Positions 17,097-24,397 are shown, numbered from the stretch's first letter. The stretch is DNA of 64,000 nt from Nonomuraea cavernae (GCF_014646355.1 NZ_BMNH01000013.1:1-64000), one strand, 5' to 3'. Program-made: numbers and translations. Notes: generated from the letters alone by a model not told the origin.

Positions 17097-17238
17097 GACT
17101 CTTCCCCTTTCGCCATGACCGGTGCCAGACCGTAACCGCCCGGGCGATAGGCCACGCACATGTTCTCGTGTATCGGCCCTATCGCCGGTGTATCTACGGT
17201 CGAGCCGAACAACTCGTCGAGGTGTACGGGAGGTACAC
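17097..17238. promoter_or_regulatory. Divergent promoter region of the Cys-rich peptide and export operons
   Basis: This 142-bp gap separates the leftward thioredoxin-exporter-peptidase operon from the rightward precursor gene, so it must carry both promoters. GTGTATC occurs twice, at 17168-17174 and 17188-17194, with starts 20 bp apart. TCGAG also occurs twice (17200 and 17217). Direct heptamer repeats are typical SARP targets, but the spacing is not the textbook 11 or 22 bp. Binding by the island's SARP protein is therefore only a suggestion. Confidence 0.45.
17222..17238 (+). promoter_or_regulatory. Hairpin enclosing the precursor ribosome binding site
   Basis: GTGTAC (17222-17227) and GTACAC (17233-17238) form a perfect 6-bp inverted repeat around GGGAG. 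The second arm ends at the base before the ATG, and the GGGAGG ribosome binding site lies in the loop and stem. It could be an RNA element that tunes translation, or a protein-binding palindrome. Confidence 0.45.
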
Positions 17239-17406
17239 ATGAATAGAATGTTCGGCCGGGCCAGCGACGTGATCCTCAGATTGCTGGTCCCCAATAAGGA
17301 GGCAGAGGCTGGCTGGATCGGATGCTGCGATATCCGCATCTGCTCGTATTCAACCAATACCTACCCCTTCTACAAGTGCGCCCACTGCGTCGATCCACGC
17401 TGCTGA
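17239..17406 (+). CDS. Six-cysteine RiPP-like precursor peptide (55 residues)
   Basis: The product is 55 residues. The first 24 form a cysteine-free, amphipathic leader-like segment (VILRLLVPNK) ending EAEA. The rest, beginning GWIGCC, has six cysteines (29, 30, 35, 47, 50, 55), aromatic residues and PRC at the end. A22-E23-A24 before G25 is an A-x-A signal-peptidase I site, and a signal peptidase I gene is in the same island. With the membrane thioredoxin, MauE protein and exporter, the simplest reading is a secreted 31-residue peptide with three disulfides. It has a good GGGAGG ribosome binding site. I know of no characterised family with this cysteine pattern. An alternative is a small secreted redox or metal-binding peptide. 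Confidence 0.75.
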   Translation: MNRMFGRASDVILRLLVPNKEAEAGWIGCCDIRICSYSTNTYPFYKCAHCVDPRC

Positions 17407-17442
17407 CGATCAGGTGGCGGGTCCGTGAGTAGTCACCTGCTT

Positions 17443-17486
17443 ACGACCGTGGCGGGGTCGCCCACCGGCCCCGCCATACGGGTCGT
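17443..17486 (+). terminator. Strong hairpin between the Cys-rich precursor and mauE-like gene
   Basis: ACGACC pairs with GGTCGT (17481-17486), and TGGCGGGG pairs with CCCCGCCA inside it, giving a long GC-rich hairpin. It lies 37 bp after the precursor stop and has no T-run. It probably acts as a partial terminator or 3' stabiliser, so the precursor is made in excess over MauE. Confidence 0.55.
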
Positions 17487-17524
17487 CCGAAGGCGTTGCC
17501 CACGTCTCGGGCAGGGATACGATC

Positions 17525-18166
17525 GTGAACGAGTCCGATGGTGAGGCTGAAATGTATGTCTTGCTGGGGTGTGCTGTGTCGTTGTGCGCAGTATTCGGAG
17601 CGTCGCTGGCGAGCAAGACCGGACGCGGCTCATTCCGCGCCTTCGCCACGTCTGCGGGCCCCTTGAGACTGTTTCCAACGCACTGGCGGGCCTGGTTGGC
17701 CGCCACCGTGGTTGCCGCGGAGGTCGCTGTGCTCGCCGGGCTCATCGCTGGCCTGTTCAGCCCCTGGTGGACGGCGCTCACCACCGTCGCACTGCTCGCC
17801 TTCGCGGGCGCTGCACTGCTGCTGACCACGTTCACCGTCGCCATCATGATGTCGCTGCGCCGGGGCGACCGTGCGCCGTGCCGCTGTTTCGGAGATAGCC
17901 AGGAACCGCTCGGGCATGGCCATGCCGTGCGAAACCTGCTGCTGCTCACCGTGGCTGCCGTCGGCGCAGGCACGGCCGTGCTGGCAGAACCCACCGTCGT
18001 CCAGCCCGCTGGTGTGGTGGTGGCGGTGGTCGCGGGTCTGGTGGCCGGACTGCTCGCTGTACGGTTCGACGACGTGGCCGACCTGATAGGAGGCTCACCT
18101 GACCTGCCGATCGGCAGCGGAGTTCCTCGCACGCCACACCCGGTGAGAGACGCTCGGTCCATCTGA
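17525..18166 (+). CDS. MauE/DoxX-type redox membrane protein
   Basis: This 213-residue integral membrane protein has about five hydrophobic helices. It carries the MauE-like CRCFG motif (APCRCFGDS, about residue 117) between helices and further cysteines in the first helix (GCAVSLCAVFG). MauE proteins pass electrons between membrane quinone or thiol carriers and an extracellular thioredoxin such as MauD. A MauD/TlpA-type protein is encoded 0.4 kb away on the other strand. Together they would drive disulfide formation in the adjacent six-cysteine peptide. The start is GTG 17525; ATG 17552, with GAGG upstream, is an alternative. Confidence 0.82.
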   Translation: MNESDGEAEMYVLLGCAVSLCAVFGASLASKTGRGSFRAFATSAGPLRLFPTHWRAWLAATVVAAEVAVLAGLIAGLFSPWWTALTTVALLAFAGAALLLTTFTVAIMMSLRRGDRAPCRCFGDSQEPLGHGHAVRNLLLLTVAAVGAGTAVLAEPTVVQPAGVVVAVVAGLVAGLLAVRFDDVADLIGGSPDLPIGSGVPRTPHPVRDARSI

Positions 18167-18289
18167 GTGTCTGCTCAATGTCCGGTTATTGCCCTGGCCG
18201 CTGCCATCTCGGATGGTGAATGTTGTGGCGCAGGCACGAACGAAAACGATCTCTCATTCACCCCATCGCTATCTTGGAAAGGACGCACC

Positions 18290-18373
18290 ATGCGGAAACT
18301 GGCTTACCGGACCGCGACCCTGATCGGGCTGAACAACGGCAAGATGGGCGGCCGCTACTGGTGGTTCCACTAG
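18290..18373 (+). CDS. Aromatic-tailed RiPP precursor for a P450 (27 residues)
   Basis: A 27-codon gene with GGAAAGGA upstream of its ATG, 72 bp before a cytochrome P450. The first 20 or so residues are basic and polar with Gly and Asn (TLIGLNNGKMGG), like a short leader. The end is RYWWFH: Tyr23, Trp24, Trp25, Phe26, His27. Very short precursors with aromatic C-termini directly before a P450 are the hallmark of P450-crosslinked peptides: biarylitides (precursor MRYYH), atropopeptides such as tryptorubin (core AWYIWY) and the cyclophane RiPPs. The RY...H ending resembles the biarylitide core. An in-frame GTG at 18167 could extend it to 68 residues, but lacks a good ribosome binding site. Confidence 0.75.
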   Translation: MRKLAYRTATLIGLNNGKMGGRYWWFH

Positions 18374-18381
18374 AGACCTCT

Positions 18382-18418
18382 GGGGTGGGCGGCTGGTTCT
18401 CCCCCAGCCACCTACCCC
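18382..18418 (+). terminator. Hairpin between the aromatic precursor and the P450
   Basis: GGGGTGG plus GGCTGG pair with CCAGCC plus ACC and TACCCC, forming an imperfect GC-rich stem about 9 bp after the precursor stop. As with the Cys-rich precursor, it may limit read-through into the enzyme gene so that substrate exceeds enzyme. Confidence 0.5.
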
Positions 18419-18444
18419 CGTGTGAACGGAAAGGTGGCGCCGCC

Positions 18445-19770
18445 ATGACCGCACCAGCTCTCAGCCAGATACCAGGTCCTACTGGACGTCGGCTGCTCGA
18501 CACCACCTACGAGTACGAGCGTGACCGCCTCGGCTTCATCACCCGCTGTCAACGAGAGTTCGGTGATGTGTTCCGGTTCAGTCCGACGACGGTCGTGGTA
18601 TCGCATCCGGACGTCATCCACGACCTCTTCCTGCGTACCAACACCGACTTCCGCACCGAGGGCTCGCTGTTCTCCGGCGACCGGACCCCGTGGGAGGAGC
18701 AGGCGCAGGAGACGGAGTCGAACATGCTCGCGCGCAGAAAGGGCTGGCGGGGGGTCAGCAGGTCGGCCGCCGGGGCACACGGCGCGCGTTTCCTTGATCA
18801 CCTGGACACCCTGGTCCGCGGTTCCGGCGGCCGGGCCGTCGAGGTCTTTCCGATGATGAAAGCGTTCTCCGGATTCGCGGTCGCCGACTACTGCCTGGGA
18901 GGCCACGGCGACGACGTGACGGGGATCGCCGACGCCATCGACGCCGGCGCGAGCGCGTCCGTCCGGCTCATGGCGAGCTCCCTGAGCCTGCCGCGATGGC
19001 TCCCGCTACCGAGCGTCCTTCGGGCCAAGAGGACGAAGCGACGGGCGATGGCGCGGCTCGAACGGCACGTGGCCGGTCGGTCGCCGGGGCTCGCCGGGGC
19101 GGAGCCGCGGGATCTCCTCGATGTACTCCTGGCCGGTCGGGGAGCCGCCCTCGACAGGGCCGCCGTCGTACGGCTGATGGACGTCGTTCTGCGCGCCTCG
19201 CACGGCGTCCCCGGTGCCACTCTGGCGTGGGCGGTACGGCAGTTCGCGCTCCGGCCTGAGCACCTGGAGCGGGTCCGTACCGAGGGAGAGGTCGTCCGGG
19301 CGGCGAGACACGGCGAGTCAGTGGCGGTCTCGGAGTTTCCCTACACCGCGGCGTTCCTCAATGAGCTGCTGCGCGCCTTCCCACCGACGTGGCTGATGGG
19401 GCGGTGGGTCCAGCGAGACACCGGCTTAGCCGGTTTCCGCCTCCGGCGCGGCGAGCAGGTGATGTTCAGCGCCCACCACGTGCACCGAGATCCACGCTGG
19501 TGGGACGATCCACACGAGTTCCGGCCGGAACGCTGGCTGGAACGGGACCGTCCCTATGTGGGGCGAGCGTACTTCCCGTTCGGCGCCGGCCCGCGTATCT
19601 GCTTCGGCAACCAGCTCGGCCTGGTTCAGCTGACCCTCACGATCGCCTGGCTGGCCGCCGCGTACGACATTGAGGCGATCAACGTCACCGAGGCGTTGCC
19701 TGCTCCGGAGGCTCTGTTCGTGCCCAGCGGACTGGAAGCGCGCTTCCGGCCCCGCCGGGCGAGCACCTGA
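18445..19770 (+). CDS. Cytochrome P450, likely peptide-crosslinking
   Basis: This 441-residue soluble P450 has the heme-ligand motif FGAGPRICFG (Cys386), the K-helix ELLR (Glu307, Arg310) and FRPERW. The I-helix, normally AGxET, reads ASHGVP (251-256), so both the acid and the threonine that deliver protons for hydroxylation are replaced. Loss of this pair is seen in P450s that couple aromatic rings rather than insert oxygen. It follows a 27-residue precursor ending RYWWFH. I infer C-C, C-N or C-O crosslinks between Tyr, Trp and His of that tail. It needs a ferredoxin and reductase, which are not encoded nearby. Confidence 0.88.
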   Translation: MTAPALSQIPGPTGRRLLDTTYEYERDRLGFITRCQREFGDVFRFSPTTVVVSHPDVIHDLFLRTNTDFRTEGSLFSGDRTPWEEQAQETESNMLARRKGWRGVSRSAAGAHGARFLDHLDTLVRGSGGRAVEVFPMMKAFSGFAVADYCLGGHGDDVTGIADAIDAGASASVRLMASSLSLPRWLPLPSVLRAKRTKRRAMARLERHVAGRSPGLAGAEPRDLLDVLLAGRGAALDRAAVVRLMDVVLRASHGVPGATLAWAVRQFALRPEHLERVRTEGEVVRAARHGESVAVSEFPYTAAFLNELLRAFPPTWLMGRWVQRDTGLAGFRLRRGEQVMFSAHHVHRDPRWWDDPHEFRPERWLERDRPYVGRAYFPFGAGPRICFGNQLGLVQLTLTIAWLAAAYDIEAINVTEALPAPEALFVPSGLEARFRPRRAST

Positions 19771-19771
19771 C

Positions 19772-19819
19772 ACCTCTGAGCATTCCACCCCTGTCGGGGA
19801 ATGTCCGCGCCTCGGAGGT
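19772..19819 (+). terminator. Probable terminator of the P450 transcript
   Basis: ACCTCTGAG (19772-19780) pairs with CTCGGAGGT (19811-19819) with one wobble. Inside it, CATTCC pairs with GGAATG. It begins directly after the P450 stop and marks the right edge of the island. Confidence 0.5.
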
Positions 19820-19904
19820 TCAGCCGCGTACCACCGCGGTAGGGGCGTGCCCGCGGCTGCCACCAACTGGACGCGTGATCACTCCAAGCTGCGACACCGG
19901 TCAC

Positions 19905-21059
19905 CTAGGAGTCGGCCGGCAGCGGCTCGCGCGGCCCGAACGACTCCACGACGTCGGTGTAGCGATCGGTGGCGTCGACGGCGTGCCCGACCGCCCACAC
20001 GGCGCCCTTGCCCGCGAGGTAGGTGACCGCCTGCAGCCGGACACTGTTCCTGCCCCGCGCGGCTCCGCCCCGGATGATCGCGCAGTCGTCCTTCTCGCAG
20101 CGCAGCATGAACGGCTTCGCCGCGTGCGACGGGTCGTAGCCGGAGATCCAGTAGCGGCCCTTGCCGTCACCGGTCACGCCGTAGAGGCGCGAGTCGGTGC
20201 CGGGCAGCTCGATCCGCTGCCAGCGCTTGCCGTTCCACGACAGCACGAGCGGCTCGACGTCGTCGGGCCCGTGGTAGACGCCGCCGACCGCCAGCGCCCG
20301 CTTGGCGCTGTCGACCTGTACGTCACGCAGGTAGCCGCCCGGGATGTCGGGCACCTTCATGGTCTTCCACGCGTCGCCGGAGCGGTGCACGATCAACGGC
20401 CGGGTGCCGGTGTCGCCCACGGCGAACCCGGCGGACACCGCGTAGAGGGCACCCTGGTCCGCGGTCTCCTGGACGGTCCAGCGGCCGTTCTGGCCGGTCA
20501 CGATGAGCCCGGCGACGGCGTTGCCCTTGGCCGGGTCGCGGCTGGTGCCGCTGCCCACGGCCACGACCCGGCCGGGCTCGGCGGAGATGCCCCCCAGCCA
20601 GTCGCCCGCCCGCAGCCCGTCGGCCCGGACCCGGTCGAACCCGGTGATGCCGCCGTGGGCCAGATAGGGCAGGCCGTCACGGCCGTCGCCCACGGCCCAC
20701 ACGTCGTTCGGGGAGGCGGCGGCGATGCCGCGCAGATTGCCCGCGGTGGTGGCGTCGCGGACCGGCACCTCCGACCAGCTGTCGCCGTTCCAGTGGCGGA
20801 TGGTGCCGCGGTTCTTCCAGACGTCCCAGATCTCCTGCTGGCCGACGGCCCACACGTCGCCCGAGGCGAGCGCGAGCACGTCGGAGAGCGAGCCGTCGGC
20901 GTCCAGGCGCACGCTCGTCGACTGCTGCCAGGCCTCGATCGAGTCCATCGAGGCGGGGCGTGGATCGGCATGCGCGGCGAGCGTGACCTGGGACAAGGCC
21001 ACGGACGTCGCCAAGATCAAGGTGAGCGCACGCCGCCGAAAGCGACGGGTCATGAACAA
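19905..21059 (-). CDS. Secreted beta-propeller-like protein, unknown function
   Basis: The 384-residue product starts with a classic signal peptide (TRRFRRRALTLILATSVALS, cleavage near HADP). The rest is a series of about 45-residue blade-like repeats with DVWAVG-type strands (for example LASGDVWAVGQQ, PNDVWAVGDG and KGAVWAVGHA). That pattern fits a secreted beta-propeller. Two cysteines (RCEKDDC) near residue 330 may form a disulfide. It has no enzymatic signature. The ATG at 21059 and an ATG two codons later are both possible starts. It is the first backbone gene right of the island. Confidence 0.65.
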   Translation of the reverse strand: MFMTRRFRRRALTLILATSVALSQVTLAAHADPRPASMDSIEAWQQSTSVRLDADGSLSDVLALASGDVWAVGQQEIWDVWKNRGTIRHWNGDSWSEVPVRDATTAGNLRGIAAASPNDVWAVGDGRDGLPYLAHGGITGFDRVRADGLRAGDWLGGISAEPGRVVAVGSGTSRDPAKGNAVAGLIVTGQNGRWTVQETADQGALYAVSAGFAVGDTGTRPLIVHRSGDAWKTMKVPDIPGGYLRDVQVDSAKRALAVGGVYHGPDDVEPLVLSWNGKRWQRIELPGTDSRLYGVTGDGKGRYWISGYDPSHAAKPFMLRCEKDDCAIIRGGAARGRNSVRLQAVTYLAGKGAVWAVGHAVDATDRYTDVVESFGPREPLPADS

Positions 21060-21091
21060 ATGCTACGGGCTGGCGGCCCGCCGCCCTGCCG

Positions 21092-21787
21092 TTAGGTGTC
21101 AATTCGCAACTCGGCGACGACCGGCAGATGGTCGGTGGCCTCGGCCAGATCGGCGGCCGGGGCGTCGGCGCCGCCGCACGAGACGACCGTCAGCTCCGGG
21201 GCGGCGAACACCGCGTCGATGCGCGCCTGCGGGCGCCTGGCGGTGAACGTCAGTCCGTCGCCCGTGGGCGCGCGCGGGTAGCAGTCGACGAGCCGCCCCG
21301 CCAGATAGCGCCAGGTCGGCTCGTGATCACGCTCGTTGAAGTCGCCGCCCAGCACGACCGCCGCGCCGAACCAGGAGGCCGCTCTCTCCAGTAACGTCAG
21401 CGCCTCGGTCGCGTGGTGCAGCCGGGCCGCGCCGTTGAGGTCGAGATGGAGCGAGCCCACGGCGAGCCGCGCGCCGTCCACCTCCACGACCGCGATCGCC
21501 AGGCCGCGGATCTCCAGGCCCACGAAGACCCGGAGCACGTGGCTCTCGGCGTGCAGCACCCTGACGCGGGGTGCGGCGAGCACCGCCACCCCGCCGAGCC
21601 GTCCTCCGGCCACCACCCGCAGCCCGGCCGCCTCGGCCAGCCCCTGCCGCCTGGCCCGCCAGTTGAGCAGTCGCGGCGCCTCCTGCAGGCACAGGACGTC
21701 GCACCGCATCGCGGTGATCACACGCAGCAGCGCGGGAACGCTGTCTCTCAACCCTCGGACGTTGTAGGTGCCCACCCTCACGGTCAC
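21092..21787 (-). CDS. Endonuclease/exonuclease/phosphatase family hydrolase
   Basis: This 231-residue protein has the EEP-fold residues in order: YNVRG, the metal-binding Glu in CLQEAP, HLDL, GGDFNERDHE, IDAVF and the final ATDHLPV with the catalytic Asp-His. Such enzymes cut phosphodiester or phosphomonoester bonds of nucleic acids, lipids or nucleotides. No signal peptide is visible, so it should be intracellular. It lies 18 bp downstream of the ROK kinase gene on the same strand and is probably co-transcribed. The substrate cannot be told from sequence. Confidence 0.85.
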   Translation of the reverse strand: MTVRVGTYNVRGLRDSVPALLRVITAMRCDVLCLQEAPRLLNWRARRQGLAEAAGLRVVAGGRLGGVAVLAAPRVRVLHAESHVLRVFVGLEIRGLAIAVVEVDGARLAVGSLHLDLNGAARLHHATEALTLLERAASWFGAAVVLGGDFNERDHEPTWRYLAGRLVDCYPRAPTGDGLTFTARRPQARIDAVFAAPELTVVSCGGADAPAADLAEATDHLPVVAELRIDT

Positions 21788-21805
21788 GGACGGAATCCTG
21801 CCCCG

Positions 21806-22738
21806 TCAGCGCAGCCTGGCGAGGTCCGCCGCCCCCACCACCCCGGCGGAGGCGCCCAGCTCGGCCAGGCGGATCTCGGCGAGCGGCCGGTGCCCGTTGC
21901 CGGTCAGCCGCTCGGCGAACGCCTTGCGGGCCCGGTCGAGGAAGAGGTCGGCCGCCCGGGACACGCCACCGCCCACGATGAAGCAGCCGGGGTCGAGGAT
22001 CGCGGCCAGGTCGGCCATGCCCTGGCCGAGCCAGTCGGCGAGGGTGTCGAACGCGGCCAGCGCCACCGCGTCGCCGCGCCGCGCGGCCTCGGTGACCTCC
22101 TCGCCCTCGATCTTGCCGCCGGCCAGGCCGAGCAGGATCCGGGCGTCCTCGGGCCGCTCCGCGGCGAGCTCCCTGGCCTCGATGACCAGCGCGTTGCCGC
22201 TGGCGTACTGCTCCCAGCAGCCCGTCTGGCCGCAGCCGCACGGCCGGCCGCCGGGCCGCACCTGCATGTGGCCGAGCTCGGCGCCCATGCCCCAGCGGCC
22301 CCGGTAGAGGCTGCCGTCGAACACCAGCCCGCCGCCGATGCCGGTGCCGAGCGTGACGCAGACCACGTGGGACTGGCCCCGGCCGGCGCCGAACCTGGTC
22401 TCGCCCCAGGCCATGGCGTTGGCGTCGTTCTCCACCACGATGGGCAGGCCGACCAGACCGCTGATCTTCTTCTGCAGGGGCTCCTCGCGCCAGGCCAGGT
22501 TGGGCGCGAAGCGCACCATCGACCGGGTCTCGTCGACGAAACCGGCGGCGCCGACGCCGACGGCCTCGATCTCTCTGCCCTCGGCCAGCTCGCGGACGAC
22601 GTCGGCCACCGTCTCGGCCACCAGGTCGGGCCGGTCGGCGGGAGTCGGCCGCAACGCCTCCTGGACGATCCGGCCCTCGTCGTCGACGATCCCCGCCCCG
22701 ACTTTGGTGCCGCCGATGTCCACACCGATCGTGAGCAT
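21806..22738 (-). CDS. glkA: ROK family glucokinase
   Basis: A 310-residue ROK kinase with the phosphate loop DIGGTKVGAG at the start, the catalytic VENDANAMAWGE region, GTGIGGG and the ROK zinc-binding CGCGQTGCWEQYASG. These enzymes phosphorylate glucose with ATP. In Streptomyces the orthologous glkA (SCO2126) also mediates carbon catabolite repression. Length and position beside the EEP and ArsA-like genes match that locus. Glucose specificity is inferred from family and synteny. Confidence 0.88.
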   Translation of the reverse strand: MLTIGVDIGGTKVGAGIVDDEGRIVQEALRPTPADRPDLVAETVADVVRELAEGREIEAVGVGAAGFVDETRSMVRFAPNLAWREEPLQKKISGLVGLPIVVENDANAMAWGETRFGAGRGQSHVVCVTLGTGIGGGLVFDGSLYRGRWGMGAELGHMQVRPGGRPCGCGQTGCWEQYASGNALVIEARELAAERPEDARILLGLAGGKIEGEEVTEAARRGDAVALAAFDTLADWLGQGMADLAAILDPGCFIVGGGVSRAADLFLDRARKAFAERLTGNGHRPLAEIRLAELGASAGVVGAADLARLR

Positions 22739-22751
22739 GTCGGATGTTCCC

Positions 22752-23162
22752 CTATCCCAGGTCTATGTGTTCGACGTGGTCGCGACCGTGGTCGTCGTCG
22801 CGGCGATCGCGGTCGTCGCGAGGCCTGCGGGGGGCCGGCCTGCTCAACGTGTCGATGGTCTGGCGGAAGGCGGCGAACAACTCGCCGCCCGCGGCCACCA
22901 GATGCCCGGCCACGTCGCCGCCGGATTCGCGCTGCGCGGCCATCGCCCGGCAGACCGGGCAGGCGCGGCAGATGTACTCCTCCTGGGGCTCGGCCACCGC
23001 CTCGCTCCACACGTCCGTGTCCCTGCGCCCGCCACCGCCGGTGAAGGACTTGAACACGGTCCTGCCGACCTGGCGGGTGGCACGTCCCTGGATCGTGTCG
23101 AACAGCTTACGCGCCTCGTCGGCGACGGACCCGATCGGGTCCCGGTCGTTGCTCTCGGTCAT
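22752..23162 (-). CDS. Conserved small actinobacterial protein, unknown function
   Basis: The 136-residue product has a helical N-terminal half (GSVADEARKLFDTIQ), a CRACPVC cysteine pair (about residues 62-66) that could bind a metal, and a charged Arg/Asp/His-rich tail. There is no signal peptide or membrane helix. The start at 23162 is chosen because GGGAGGGGCAG lies directly before it; a GTG at 23204 would overlap the ArsA-like gene. It lies between the ArsA-like ATPase and glkA on the same strand. Function is unknown. Confidence 0.65.
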   Translation of the reverse strand: MTESNDRDPIGSVADEARKLFDTIQGRATRQVGRTVFKSFTGGGGRRDTDVWSEAVAEPQEEYICRACPVCRAMAAQRESGGDVAGHLVAAGGELFAAFRQTIDTLSRPAPRRPRDDRDRRDDDHGRDHVEHIDLG

Positions 23163-23196
23163 CTGCCCCTCCCTGGCCATGGGTCCCTCACCCTCC

Positions 23197-24396
23197 TCAC
23201 TCACGTCGCGTCCGATCGGGATCGTCTGCTCCGCTCGCTATGTCGGATTCGGCTCCTGAGCTGAACCGTACCCGGAGGACGCCGTCGCGGAGCACCGCGC
23301 CGCTGATCCCGCGGCGGGCCAGCGCCGACGGCAGCGCCAGGATCCGGCGGTAGGGGCCCGCGGTGACGATCAGCTCGTCGGCCTTGCGCGCCAGGTCGAC
23401 GTCGGCCCGGTCGGCGCCGGGCAGGGACAGGGTCAGTTCGTCGGCCGAGAACCGCAGCGGTGGCTCGACCGCGGGGGCGGCGAACGGGTCGGAGCCGGCG
23501 TAGATCACCTCGCCGACGGCGGCCAGCGCGTCCTTGCCCACGGGCTCGGCGGGCAGGTAGGGGACGACGTGGACGGGCAGCGGCGCGAACGACTCACGGG
23601 CCTCGTCGAGCAGCCGGGACTGGGCCGCCACCCACTGGTCGCGCCACTCGTCGGCGCCCCCGGCGGGGAAGACCCGGTTGGCGATCACCGCGTCGACGCG
23701 GTAGCCGTACAGGTTGAGGGAGGTTAGGGTGCGCCTGGCCTCGGCGAGCACCACGGCCTCGGGCGTGAGCACCAGACGCACGGAGGCGTGGTCGCCGGTG
23801 AGCAGCTCGCGCACCTCCAGCAGGCCGCGGTGGAAGCGCTCGGCCGCGTTCATGACGTCGTCGCCGGGCGCGGTGACGTGGGCCACGCCGCGCACGAGCG
23901 GCGAGACGAACTTCATCAGCCTGCGGCCCATGGGCATCAGCCTGGTCATGTGCCAGTCGAGCGCCTCGGGCAGCGCCAGCAGCCGGAGCGTCTCGGCGGT
24001 GGGGGCGCAGTCGACGACGATGACATCCCAGGTGCCCGACCGGGCGTGCTCGCGCAGCTCCAGCAGGGCGATGACCTCCTCGGCGCCCGGCAGGACGGTG
24101 ATCTCCTCGGAGGTGATCTCGTCGAGCCCCAGCTCCGCCAGCAGCCCCCTGGCGTAGTCGCGCAGGTCGCCCCAGTGGCGCTCCATCGTCTTCTGCGTGT
24201 CGACCTGGTGCAGGTGCAGGCCCGGCGCGATCTCGCCCGGCTCGGCGCCGAGCGCGTCGGCCAGCGAGTGGGCGGTGTCGGTGGAGACGATCAGCGTCTT
24301 GAGGCCGCGCCGGGCCGCGAGCGTGGCCGTGGCCGCGGCGGCCGTGGTCTTGCCGACGCCGCCCTTCCCGGTGAAGAGCAGGACCCGGGGACTCAC
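23197..24396 (-). CDS. ArsA/GET3-like ATPase
   Basis: This 399-residue protein has the deviant Walker A FTGKGGVGKTTAAA at the N-terminus, a switch I-like DTAHSLADAL and the switch II/Walker B region VIVVDCAPTAETLRLL. A C-terminal beta-rich domain (about 310-399) resembles the small heat-shock-like domain found on some ArsA proteins. It is not accompanied by arsB or arsR, so an arsenite role is unlikely. M. tuberculosis has a related ATPase (Rv2184c) in the same neighbourhood. Its GTG start sits one base from the stop of the SRPBCC gene, so the two are coupled. Client-protein targeting or envelope work is possible but unproven. Confidence 0.85.
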   Translation of the reverse strand: MSPRVLLFTGKGGVGKTTAAAATATLAARRGLKTLIVSTDTAHSLADALGAEPGEIAPGLHLHQVDTQKTMERHWGDLRDYARGLLAELGLDEITSEEITVLPGAEEVIALLELREHARSGTWDVIVVDCAPTAETLRLLALPEALDWHMTRLMPMGRRLMKFVSPLVRGVAHVTAPGDDVMNAAERFHRGLLEVRELLTGDHASVRLVLTPEAVVLAEARRTLTSLNLYGYRVDAVIANRVFPAGGADEWRDQWVAAQSRLLDEARESFAPLPVHVVPYLPAEPVGKDALAAVGEVIYAGSDPFAAPAVEPPLRFSADELTLSLPGADRADVDLARKADELIVTAGPYRRILALPSALARRGISGAVLRDGVLRVRFSSGAESDIASGADDPDRTRRE

Positions 24397-24397
24397 C

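Noticed and set aside
17239..17406. Class I-IV lanthipeptide precursor
   Set aside because: No lanthionine synthetase of any class is in the island, and redox proteins point to disulfides instead.
18167..18373. A 68-codon version of the aromatic precursor starting at GTG 18167
   Set aside because: The extra N-terminal part lacks a ribosome binding site and is unlike known leaders. The ATG at 18290 has GGAAAGGA and gives a size typical of P450 RiPP precursors.
23197..24396. Arsenite pump ATPase as the role of the ArsA-like protein
   Set aside because: No arsB, arsR or arsC nearby, and the neighbourhood matches the conserved actinobacterial envelope block instead.
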